Of a stretch of 6,517 nt of DNA, positions 1-5,839 are shown piece by piece. The DNA comes from Streptosporangiaceae bacterium (GTDB lineage Bacteria; Actinomycetota; Actinomycetes; Streptosporangiales; Streptosporangiaceae), in contig JASIGS010000099.1 of assembly GCA_030052355.1 (NCBI GenBank), positions 1 through 6,517 on the forward strand, given 5' to 3'. Position 1 is the stretch's first letter. The number at the start of each line of letters is the position of its first letter. The position numbers were made by a program, and so were the translations under genes. The notes under the pieces were generated by a model, which searched no databases, was not told the origin of the DNA, and worked only from the letters and a program-made list of their open reading frames with translations.

Positions 1-1
1 C

Positions 2-688
2 GCGATATTCGCCACGGAGGAGCCGGTGGTGGCCGAGTTTCTCGGCGGCCGGGCGCCCGGGGTGGCGCTTGACGCCGCCTGCGGGACCGGCCGGTACGCA
101 GAGTTCCTCGCCACGCGGGGGCACCGGGTCATCGGCGTCGACAGTTCGCCGGACATGCTGGCCCGCGCGCGGGAGCGGGTGCCCGACGGGGAGTTCCGTC
201 TCGGCGAGCTGGACCGGCTGCCGTTGCCCGATGACTCGGTAGACGTGATCGTCTGCACGCTCGCCCTGACCCACGTGCAGCACCTTGAGCCGGTCCTGGC
301 GGAGTTCGCCCGGGTGCTGCGCCCCGGCGGGGACCTGGTCATCTCCGACGCGCACCCGGCGCGGGGCGCGACCGGCTCGGATGCGGTCAAGGGGCCTTGG
401 ACGGCGGGCAGGCGCCTCATGCCGGATTACCGGCACCAGCTCGGCGACTACCTGCGCCCGGCGCTCCGCCTCGGCCTGCAGGTGCGGCGGTGCGAGGAGC
501 TGTACCGCGGCAAGCAGGCCGGCGAGCCGTGGCCAGCGGAGCCGCTGCCCGAGCCCGACCCTTCCGCCGACCCCGGCGACTGGCTGAGCTGGCCGTGGTC
601 GCTGATGAGCTACCTGCCGCTGGCGCGCCGCGTCTGCAACGGCTTCCCGGCGCTGCTGCTCTGGCACTTCCAGCAGCCCAGCGCCTGA
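2..688 (+). CDS. Class I SAM-dependent methyltransferase, 5' end outside the window
   Basis: This protein probably transfers a methyl group from S-adenosylmethionine to a small molecule; the substrate cannot be told. 228 residues are visible. Motif I (LDAACGTGRYAEFL) lies near visible residues 23-36, followed by the acidic residue that would hold the SAM ribose (VIGVDSSPDML). The motif IV region is DDSVDVIVCTLALTHV, and the post-motif LRPGGDLVISDAHP is typical of the Methyltransf_11/25 families. The C-terminus (PALLLWHFQQP) also resembles that group. A GTG at position 26 could be taken as the start. However, the frame is open to the left edge, and the residues before it (AIFATEEPV) match the lead-in to motif I in relatives, so the true start is upstream of the window. 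The gene ends with TGA and converges with minus-strand genes only 12 nt away. No strong terminator is seen between them. Confidence 0.88.
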   Translation, partial: AIFATEEPVVAEFLGGRAPGVALDAACGTGRYAEFLATRGHRVIGVDSSPDMLARARERVPDGEFRLGELDRLPLPDDSVDVIVCTLALTHVQHLEPVLAEFARVLRPGGDLVISDAHPARGATGSDAVKGPWTAGRRLMPDYRHQLGDYLRPALRLGLQVRRCEELYRGKQAGEPWPAEPLPEPDPSADPGDWLSWPWSLMSYLPLARRVCNGFPALLLWHFQQPSA

Positions 689-700
689 CCGGCCCGCCCG

Positions 701-901
701 CTAATACTCCCCGGAGTCCGTGGCGATGAGGTAGGCGGGAATTACCAAGACGGCGAGACCAGCCGCCAAGATGGCGAGACAAGCCGTGATAAGGCCAGCT
801 CCTTGTAGCATCCACCGGACGGACGCAAGCGCAGAATGGACTGGATCCGGGTGCACCCGCCCGTCATCCTCAGACGATAACTCCGACAGCATCAAGCGCA
901 C
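701..901 (-). CDS. Possible small single-helix membrane protein
   Basis: I do not recognise this gene. The 66-residue frame starts at GTG (901-899), with an alternative ATG at residue 4. It has a polar, acidic N-terminal third (ELSSEDDGRVHPDP), then one hydrophobic segment at about residues 34-58 (GLITACLAILAAGLAVLVIP), and a short tail ending DSGEY. That layout fits a one-pass membrane peptide. It starts 23 nt after the VOC gene stop on the same strand, so it could be the last gene of that transcript. Against it: the upstream sequence offers only a weak GAAG as a ribosome binding site, and third-position GC is lower than in the neighbours. If it is not a gene, 689-924 is a 236-bp non-coding stretch between convergent genes. 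Confidence 0.42.
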   Translation of the reverse strand: MRLMLSELSSEDDGRVHPDPVHSALASVRWMLQGAGLITACLAILAAGLAVLVIPAYLIATDSGEY

Positions 902-924
902 AGTCTTCGAAGGACCGGGTCCGG

Positions 925-1251
925 TCAGGCGATCACGCAGAAGAGGTTGCCTTCGGTGTCGGCGAGAACTACGAAGTCGGCACCTTCGGGATAGGTCCAG
1001 TCCACTCGCCTGGCGCCGAGCGCGACGAGCCGGTCGACCTCGGCCTGGACGTCCGCATTCCGGTCAACCCACAGGTCAAGGTGGGTGCGGTCGTCCTCGT
1101 CCAGGTGCAGGCGTGGACCGGTGCCATCCGCACGCGTGAGGAACGCAGGGTTATCGGCGTCGGACACGTATCCGAGGGCCTGCTTCCAGAATTCAGCCGC
1201 CCGGCCGAGATCTTGCACGTTCAGCACGACCGACCCGAAGACCAGTGCCAT
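925..1251 (-). CDS. VOC (glyoxalase/bleomycin resistance) family protein
   Basis: This is a 108-residue single-domain member of the vicinal oxygen chelate fold, closest in look to the Glyoxalase_6 group; the substrate is unknown. It shows the paired beta-alpha-beta-beta-beta layout. The first half starts VVLNVQDLGRAAEFWKQALGY. The second has RTHLDLWVDRNADVQAEVDRLVALGA and ends with VVLADTEGNLFCVI. Candidate metal ligands are H57 and E100. The usual first-strand ligand position holds N11 instead of histidine or glutamate, so classical glyoxalase I metal chemistry is doubtful. The length is normal for a one-domain VOC protein that works as a dimer. The ATG is supported by a strong site, GAGAGGAG (complement of 1257-1265), about 6 nt upstream. 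The gene begins 46 nt after the stop of the proline-rich membrane protein and may be translated from the same mRNA. Confidence 0.9.
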   Translation of the reverse strand: MALVFGSVVLNVQDLGRAAEFWKQALGYVSDADNPAFLTRADGTGPRLHLDEDDRTHLDLWVDRNADVQAEVDRLVALGARRVDWTYPEGADFVVLADTEGNLFCVIA

Positions 1252-1297
1252 CCCAGTCTCCTCTCGAGGGCAGTGCGCTAGAGTCCCATCCCGCCCG

Positions 1298-2890
1298 CTA
1301 TGGCCGCCCGGTCAGGAAGCGGTTGGTGAGGCTGACATTGGCCGTCTTATTGAGAAGCTCGGTCATGAAGCTGGCGAGTTGTTTGCGCTGCGCCGCCGTC
1401 TTGGGCCCGCGCAGGTTGGTGAATTCCGCCCAGATCAAGATGAGGTAGTGGCCCTTTGCCGCCGCCATTTCGATGCCGGGGCCCTGACCGATCTTGCTCG
1501 TCGGGGCCTTGCGACCGGGGACCTGGGCGATGAAATTGTTAGCGCCAGTGGCGAGCGTTGTCCTCTTAGCCGCACTCCCGCTGGTCAGGTTCAGCACGCC
1601 GATCGTGCCCATCATGCCCTGTTTGACCGTCAGGTAGGTCGCCCTGACCACCTGATTGCAGCCCGCCGCGCTGAGCGCTTGCTGCAATCCAGAACCCGCC
1701 ACGGCTGCGCCGCAGTTCGTGCCGATCTGGTCGGCCGTGCGGACCATGGTGACGCCAAAAACGACGAACTTCGGCGGGTAGAGCTGGGCGATGGTCAGCG
1801 GCACCGGATCGTCCCCGCGGTTGGCGATGTGGCCGTATGGGCCCAGCGTCTGCGTCGGGCTCGGCGTCGGGCTCGCGGTAGCCGCGGACTTGACCGACTG
1901 CGAGGTGGTGTGCGGCTTAGCCGGGGTGCGCAGAACGCCGACGTACAGCGCGCCGGCGGCCCCTAGCACCAGCACCAGCGCGCCCGCGACGGCAAGCTTG
2001 ACGCTGGCCGGGCGGTGCCTTCTTCCCGGGAGGGCGTTCTGTCCCGTGTGGGCGCCGTGGCGCATGCGTGTGCCCGGCGTTGTCGGCGGATCCGCCGATC
2101 GGCCCGGTGGGGTGTCCGGGAAGTCGCTGACTGCCCGTGACCGTCCGGCCGGTGCGCGAGCCTCGGGCGGACGGCCGCCGGTGGTGCGCGGCGCGCGGTG
2201 GGACGGCGGCGCTACGGGCCCGGTGGCTGGCCTGGTGGGCTGCGCTGGCCTGGCAGGCGGGGCTGGCGCACCTGGCGGGATCGTGGCTGAGCGGCCCGTA
2301 CCCGCGACCCGCCTGGGGTCGATCGGGTCGCGCCTGGGCAGCGGATCGGCCGGCCGAGTCGGCTGCGTCTGGCTGGCCCCCCGTCTCACCTCCGGCGGCA
2401 TGGTCCAGGTCCCGGTCGCACGGCCCTCGGCGACGGCTTTCCAGGTCTGCGTGTCGGTGACGTCCGCCGCGGGATCGCTGACCGCAAGCAAGGAGTACCC
2501 GGGGTCGGTGTCGCCGTCCGGGGGCGCGTAGTAACGCGACGGCCGCTGCGGTGTCTCGCCCGCCGTCGGCCGTGGCTGGCTCGGCGCCGGCCCGCCGGTT
2601 CGCCCGCGGTTCCAGGCGGCGAACTGACCAGGCGGGTAGACCGGTGGCGGCTGGCCAGGAGCAGGCGGATAGCCGCGGACCGGCCCCTTGCCGACCGTGG
2701 CTCCGGCGCTAACCCGGCTGCGCGCCGCGCCGTCCCCACCTGGCTGGCCATCGCCGGGCCGGCCGTCGTAGCCAGGCGCGAACATCGAGGACCTGTCGCC
2801 AGGCCGGTCGGCTCCGCCGTCAGAGCTGGTGGGCTGGCCTCGGCGCCTGGTTCTTGACTCTTCTCGAGCGTCGTCGGCCGGGTAGCGCAT
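1298..2890 (-). CDS. Proline-rich single-pass membrane protein of unknown function
   Basis: I do not recognise a family. The 530 residues fall into three parts. Residues 1-295 are a low-complexity, Pro/Arg/Gly/Thr-rich and probably disordered stretch (PPAPGQPPPVYPPGQF, PARPAQPTRPATGPVAPP). Residues 297-320 form one transmembrane helix (VKLAVAGALVLVLGAAGALY), preceded by a basic cluster (GRRHRP), which predicts the N-terminal part inside the cell. Residues 321-530 lie outside: first a Ser/Thr/Pro linker (about 325-349), then a folded-looking domain with two cysteines, C393 and C411, that could form a disulfide. The layout recalls actinobacterial envelope proteins with a cytoplasmic tail that can be phosphorylated, but no kinase, PASTA, lipobox or catalytic motif is seen. 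The ATG at 2890 is the first possible start after an in-frame stop and lacks a good ribosome binding site. M36 (2785) is an alternative start with a weak AGG upstream. The gene diverges from rplM and precedes the VOC gene. Confidence 0.85.
   Translation of the reverse strand: MRYPADDAREESRTRRRGQPTSSDGGADRPGDRSSMFAPGYDGRPGDGQPGGDGAARSRVSAGATVGKGPVRGYPPAPGQPPPVYPPGQFAAWNRGRTGGPAPSQPRPTAGETPQRPSRYYAPPDGDTDPGYSLLAVSDPAADVTDTQTWKAVAEGRATGTWTMPPEVRRGASQTQPTRPADPLPRRDPIDPRRVAGTGRSATIPPGAPAPPARPAQPTRPATGPVAPPSHRAPRTTGGRPPEARAPAGRSRAVSDFPDTPPGRSADPPTTPGTRMRHGAHTGQNALPGRRHRPASVKLAVAGALVLVLGAAGALYVGVLRTPAKPHTTSQSVKSAATASPTPSPTQTLGPYGHIANRGDDPVPLTIAQLYPPKFVVFGVTMVRTADQIGTNCGAAVAGSGLQQALSAAGCNQVVRATYLTVKQGMMGTIGVLNLTSGSAAKRTTLATGANNFIAQVPGRKAPTSKIGQGPGIEMAAAKGHYLILIWAEFTNLRGPKTAAQRKQLASFMTELLNKTANVSLTNRFLTGRP
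1852..1875. repeat. Exact tandem 12-mer in the extracytoplasmic linker
   Basis: The unit GCGTCGGGCTCG occurs twice back to back. On the minus strand it encodes the SPTP-SPTQ linker just outside the predicted membrane helix of the 530-residue protein. The unit length is a multiple of three, so copy number could change without breaking the frame. Confidence 0.8.
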
Positions 2891-2896
2891 GCCGCG

Positions 2897-2902
2897 AGCG
2901 TA
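2897..2902 (-). promoter_or_regulatory. Candidate -10 element giving a leaderless mRNA
   Basis: Read on the minus strand, TACGCT (fits TANNNT) is followed by exactly 6 nt and then the ATG at 2890. This would put the transcription start on the A of the start codon. A possible -35 (TTGCCT, complement of 2923-2928) is 20 nt away, which is longer than usual, and leaderless genes often have poor -35 boxes. The absence of a ribosome binding site before this ATG agrees with the reading. Confidence 0.45.
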
Positions 2903-2996
2903 TCGCCCCAGGCCTGGGAGTTAGGCAAGTCGAGCAGTTTCGCACGTCCCGAGGGCGTTCGCGCCGGTCCGGGACCCCGGCTCGGCAGCTCTCACT

Positions 2997-3026
2997 TTGA
3001 CCTGCGCTGGTGACGACCGGTATTCT
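2997..3026 (+). promoter_or_regulatory. Promoter of the rplM-rpsI(-glmM) operon
   Basis: TTGACC (2997-3002) and TATTCT (3021-3026) are separated by 18 nt. This is close to the consensus for the housekeeping sigma factor and is a common form of strong actinobacterial promoters. Transcription is expected to start near 3033, leaving a leader of about 150 nt before the rplM start codon. Confidence 0.72.
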
Positions 3027-3032
3027 GCTTGG

Positions 3033-3182
3033 GCGTCCATGCGTATTGGCATGCCCGCGTGCCCGTCTGGGTAGGTGAGCTGCGGCCAGTACCAGACGGG
3101 TGCCGTACCAGCAGGCAGCCGCGCCTAGGCGGCGAGTCCCGGGCTGGGCCAGCATTCAGTACTTACACGCGAAGGCAAAACT
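3033..3182 (+). promoter_or_regulatory. Structured 5' leader of rplM, possible ribosomal-protein autoregulatory element
   Basis: The leader can form at least three separate hairpins. The first pairs 3038-3042 with 3049-3053 (CATGC/GCATG, 6-nt loop), extended by 3033-3035 with 3056-3058 across a 2x2 internal loop. The second is a 9-bp perfect stem, CCCGTCTGG (3062-3070) with CCAGACGGG (3092-3100), with a 21-nt loop that can fold a further 3-bp stem (3080-3082 with 3087-3089). The third pairs GCCGC (3118-3122) with GCGGC (3129-3133). A leader this long and structured before L13/S9 fits feedback by a ribosomal protein, as described for rplM leaders of low-GC Gram-positives. I cannot show that this one belongs to a known class. 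The ribosome binding site GAAGG (3171-3175) lies outside the stems, 7 nt before the GTG. Confidence 0.45.
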
Positions 3183-3644
3183 GTGCGCACATTTAGCCCC
3201 AAGGCCGCTGACATACAGCGCCAATGGCACGTCATCGACGCGTCTGACGTTGTCCTTGGCCGACTGGCCAACCAGGCAGCAACGCTTCTGCGCGGCAAGC
3301 ACAAGCCGATCTTCGCGCCGCACGTGGACACGGGCGACTTCGTCATCATCGTCAACGCGGCCAAGGTGGCGCTCAGCGGCAACAAGCTGCAGGACAAGCT
3401 GGCACACCGGCACTCTGGCTACCCGGGCGGGCTGCGATCGATGTCCTACGCGGAACTGATGGCCAGGAGTCCTGAGCGCGCGGTGCACAAGGCGGTCAGG
3501 GGCATGCTGCCGAAGAACACCCTGGGTCGGCAGATGCTGCGCAAGCTGAAGGTGTACGCGGGTCCCGACCACCCGCACCAGGCGCAGCAGCCTGTTCCGT
3601 TCGAGATCAAGCAGATCGATCAGCAAGCGGGTACCGCTAGCTGA
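3183..3644 (+). CDS. rplM: 50S ribosomal protein L13
   Basis: L13 is an early-assembly protein of the large ribosomal subunit that binds 23S rRNA. The 153 residues match the actinobacterial form along their whole length. The N-terminus is [20 protein letters not shown], then [33 protein letters not shown] and the conserved [12 protein letters not shown] at about residues 75-86. Next comes [21 protein letters not shown] at about 108-127, and the end is [13 protein letters not shown] followed by a short polar tail. The length is a few residues above the usual 147 or so because of that tail. The GTG start is set by the conserved N-terminus and by GAAGG 7 nt upstream. It is the first gene of the operon, 48 nt before rpsI, as in nearly all bacteria. 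Confidence 0.98.
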   Translation: MRTFSPKAADIQRQWHVIDASDVVLGRLANQAATLLRGKHKPIFAPHVDTGDFVIIVNAAKVALSGNKLQDKLAHRHSGYPGGLRSMSYAELMARSPERAVHKAVRGMLPKNTLGRQMLRKLKVYAGPDHPHQAQQPVPFEIKQIDQQAGTAS

Positions 3645-3692
3645 GTCGCTGGCTGACCATCAGATTCAATACCGAAGCGCGAGGAAGACGAC

Positions 3693-4202
3693 GTGGCAGA
3701 GCCCACTGACATGGTGGATGAAGGGCAGGAGGCCGAGGAGGCCCCCGAGGAGACCCTGTCGGAGTACACGACCCAGACCTCTGACGCGCAGCCGAAGGCG
3801 CGCAGGCCGGTGGTGACCGGTACCGCGCTCGGGACTGGCCGCCGCAAGGAGGCCATCGCGCGGGTCCGGATCCTGCCTGGCTCTGGTCAGTGGAAGATCA
3901 ACGACCGCACCCTTCCTGAGTACTTCCCGAACAAGGTGCACCAGCAGCTGATCAGTGAGCCGCTCGTCGCGCTTGGCGCCGAGGAGCAGTTCGACGTCGT
4001 GGCCAGGATCGACGGTGGCGGTGTCAGCGGCCAGGCTGGCGCGCTGCGGCTCGGTATCGCGCGGGCGCTCACGCTTGTGGATCCCGACAGCCGGCCGACG
4101 CTCAAGCGGGCCGGCTTCCTGACCCGGGACGCACGGGTCACTGAGCGCAAGAAGGCAGGCCTCAAGAAGGCCCGCAAGGCCCCGCAGTACTCCAAGCGCT
4201 AA
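3693..4202 (+). CDS. rpsI: 30S ribosomal protein S9
   Basis: S9 belongs to the head of the small ribosomal subunit, and its C-terminal tail reaches the anticodon loop of P-site tRNA. The conserved fold starts near residue 47 ([17 protein letters not shown]). It continues with [13 protein letters not shown], the hallmark [19 protein letters not shown] (about 108-126) and the basic end [19 protein letters not shown], with the invariant terminal KR that touches tRNA. The first 45 or so residues are an acidic, low-complexity extension ([11 protein letters not shown]) typical of actinobacterial S9 and absent from E. coli S9. The GTG start is preceded by GAGGAAG (3681-3687). The product pairs with L13 in the operon. 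The stop codon sits in the loop of a small hairpin (4195-4208). Confidence 0.98.
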   Translation: MAEPTDMVDEGQEAEEAPEETLSEYTTQTSDAQPKARRPVVTGTALGTGRRKEAIARVRILPGSGQWKINDRTLPEYFPNKVHQQLISEPLVALGAEEQFDVVARIDGGGVSGQAGALRLGIARALTLVDPDSRPTLKRAGFLTRDARVTERKKAGLKKARKAPQYSKR

Positions 4203-4208
4203 CGCGCT
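4195..4208 (+). other. Small hairpin spanning the rpsI stop codon
   Basis: AGCGC (4195-4199) can pair with GCGCT (4204-4208) around the 4-nt loop TAAC, which contains the last bases of the rpsI stop. A second GCGCT at 4215-4219 is an alternative partner. No T-run follows, so it is not a standard terminator. It could damp read-through into glmM, or be chance in GC-rich DNA. Confidence 0.25.
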
Positions 4209-4242
4209 CCACTGGCGCTGGTCCCGAGGATCTCAGCGGTCG

Positions 4243-5595
4243 ATGGGTCACCTTTTTGGTACTGACGGCGTGCGCGGCGCAGCCGGGCGTGAGCTGACTG
4301 CGGCACTAGCCATGGAACTGGCGGCCGCGGCAGCCTCCGTGCTCGCCGGGCCGGGCATAAGCCCTGCTGGCCGGCGTGCGGTCGCCGTGGTCGGCCGCGA
4401 CCCGCGGGTGTCCGGCGAGTTCCTCGAAGCGGCAGTCGTTGCCGGCCTGGCCGCCAGCGGCGTCGACGTCCTCAGGCTGGGCGTCCTGCCGACACCGGCG
4501 CTGGCCCATCTCACGGCGGCGCTACGGGCTGATTTCGGCGTCATGCTGTCGGCCAGCCACAACCCAGCACCGGACAACGGGATCAAGTTCTTCGCCAGCG
4601 GTGGCGTCAAGCTGCCCGACGAGGTGGAGGACGAGATCGAGGCGCGGCTGGCGAGCCCGGTTGGCGTACCCGAGTCCGGTTTCGGCCGCGTCACGGACAG
4701 CCGCGATCACGCTGACCTGTACCTCGATCATCTGCTGGCGACGCTTCCGCCGAGGCCGGAGGGTCCGCTCGCGGGCCTGCGGGTCGTGGTGGACTGCGCT
4801 CACGGCGCGGCCAGCGACTACGCGCCGGAACTGCTGCGCCGCGCCGGAGCCGATGTGATCGTGATCGGCGCCGAGCCCGATGGGCTGAACATCAACCAGG
4901 GCTGCGGGTCGACGTGCCTGGACGCGGTGTCGGCTGCCGTCCTCGAAGCAGGAGCCGACGCGGGCATCGCGCACGACGGAGACGCGGACCGCTGCATGGC
5001 CGTCGACGCTGCGGGTGTGGTGATCGACGGGGACCAGATCCTCGCCGTCCTTGCCCTCGCCCTGAAGGCCGCTGGACGGCTGGCGGGCGACACCGTGGTC
5101 ACGACCGTCATGTCCAACCTGGGCTTCCGGCACGCCATGCAGCGGGCGGGCATTGACGTCGTCGAGACGCCGGTCGGCGACAGGTACCTCGTCGCCGCCA
5201 TGTCCGAGGGCAAGTACGTGCTCGGCGGCGAGCAATCCGGCCACATCGTCATGCTTGATCACGCGACGACCGGCGACGGCCTGCTCACCGCCCTCCACCT
5301 GCTGGCCGAGGCCGTCAGGCAGGACGTCCCGCTGGCCGAGCTGGTTAGCGTCATGACCAGGTACCCGCAGGTTCTGGTCAGCGTGCCCGCTACCGACAAG
5401 GCAGCCGTGATCGCGTCCAAGGACCTTGCAGACGCGGTAGCTCAGGTCAGGGCGGAACTCGCCGACACAGGCCGGGTCCTCGTGCGGCCCAGCGGCACGG
5501 AGCCCGCGGTCAGGGTCATGGTGGAGGCGGCCGATTCCGGTCAAGCCGAGCGGCTGGCGAGCCGCCTCGCCGACACCATCAAGCAAGTGGGCTGA
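4243..5595 (+). CDS. glmM: Phosphoglucosamine mutase
   Basis: This enzyme converts glucosamine-6-phosphate to glucosamine-1-phosphate in the cytoplasm, on the way to UDP-GlcNAc for peptidoglycan. The 450 residues are the normal length and keep the full set of motifs. These are the N-terminal LFGTDGVRG (4-12), the catalytic serine loop [14 protein letters not shown] with S105 as the phosphoserine, and the metal loop HDGDADR with D245, D247 and D249. The sugar-binding loop is GGEQSGH (328-334), and the phosphate-binding loop RPSGTEP (415-421) is near the C-terminus. The ASHNP serine loop with GEQSGH marks GlmM rather than phosphoglucomutase or phosphomannomutase. The ATG is chosen because [12 protein letters not shown] aligns with the family start; GAGGA (4226-4230) lies 12 nt upstream, rather far. 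The gene starts 40 nt after rpsI, so it is probably read from the rplM promoter. It needs serine phosphorylation for activity, as in the rest of the family. Confidence 0.97.
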   Translation: MGHLFGTDGVRGAAGRELTAALAMELAAAAASVLAGPGISPAGRRAVAVVGRDPRVSGEFLEAAVVAGLAASGVDVLRLGVLPTPALAHLTAALRADFGVMLSASHNPAPDNGIKFFASGGVKLPDEVEDEIEARLASPVGVPESGFGRVTDSRDHADLYLDHLLATLPPRPEGPLAGLRVVVDCAHGAASDYAPELLRRAGADVIVIGAEPDGLNINQGCGSTCLDAVSAAVLEAGADAGIAHDGDADRCMAVDAAGVVIDGDQILAVLALALKAAGRLAGDTVVTTVMSNLGFRHAMQRAGIDVVETPVGDRYLVAAMSEGKYVLGGEQSGHIVMLDHATTGDGLLTALHLLAEAVRQDVPLAELVSVMTRYPQVLVSVPATDKAAVIASKDLADAVAQVRAELADTGRVLVRPSGTEPAVRVMVEAADSGQAERLASRLADTIKQVG

Positions 5596-5839
5596 CAACC
5601 GGCTTACGCGGCTGCGGACGACGCGCCTGCCAGCTGGGTGGCGTGGCAGGCTTGACTGGTGATCGTTGTCCCGGACATAGCCGACGTTTCCGGCTGGACG
5701 CGGCGCTGGCCGGGTTGCGGCGCCGTTGTTCGCCGAGAGCGAACGGAAGGGGTCGTCGATCCGTGCCGGGGGATGGGCGCGGTCATGGCCGGCGGATGAG
5801 GGCTCGGGAAGTGCCTGCGGCTAGAGGAGTGGCGGAGCG
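5596..5839 (+). other. glmM-nnr spacer without a convincing gene
   Basis: This 244-bp stretch holds the hairpin at 5625-5651 and a second one, GTTCGC (5728-5733) with GCGAAC (5739-5744) around a 5-nt loop. A TTGACT (5652-5657) directly after the first hairpin could be a -35 box for nnr, but the matching -10 (ACATAG, 5675-5680) is poor. Two short frames (5643-5843 and 5659-5799) lack recognised domains and good ribosome binding sites. The first is Arg/Gly-rich like a frame shadow and would overlap the nnr start. Confidence 0.5.
5625..5651 (+). terminator. Hairpin 30 nt after glmM, possible operon terminator
   Basis: GCCTGCCA (5625-5632) pairs perfectly over 8 bp with TGGCAGGC (5644-5651) around an 11-nt loop. 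No T-run follows, so it is not a classic intrinsic terminator. Terminators without a U-tract are reported in high-GC actinomycetes. Its place just after the last gene of the operon supports the role. Confidence 0.45.

Noticed and set aside
26..28. GTG as the start of the methyltransferase
   Set aside because: The frame is open to the left edge, and the residues before the GTG fit the family, so this is an internal valine.
1085..1966. A 293-codon + strand open frame across the VOC gene and the membrane protein gene
   Set aside because: It crosses two well-supported minus-strand genes, has no domain likeness and is rich in Arg and Ala as expected for a shadow.
2137..2460. Low-complexity GC-rich tracts as a possible repeat array or CRISPR
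   Set aside because: No regularly spaced identical repeats are present. The pattern comes from Pro/Arg/Thr-rich coding sequence.
1791..2531. A 246-codon + strand open frame rich in Gly, Val and Ala
   Set aside because: It lies opposite the proline-rich region of the 530-residue protein. Its composition is the complement of Pro/Arg/Thr codons, and the minus-strand frame has the membrane helix and folded domain.
4522..5598. A 358-codon open frame on the minus strand opposite glmM
   Set aside because: It is a GC-rich shadow: the + strand encodes a full GlmM with all catalytic motifs, and the antisense translation shows no recognisable domain.
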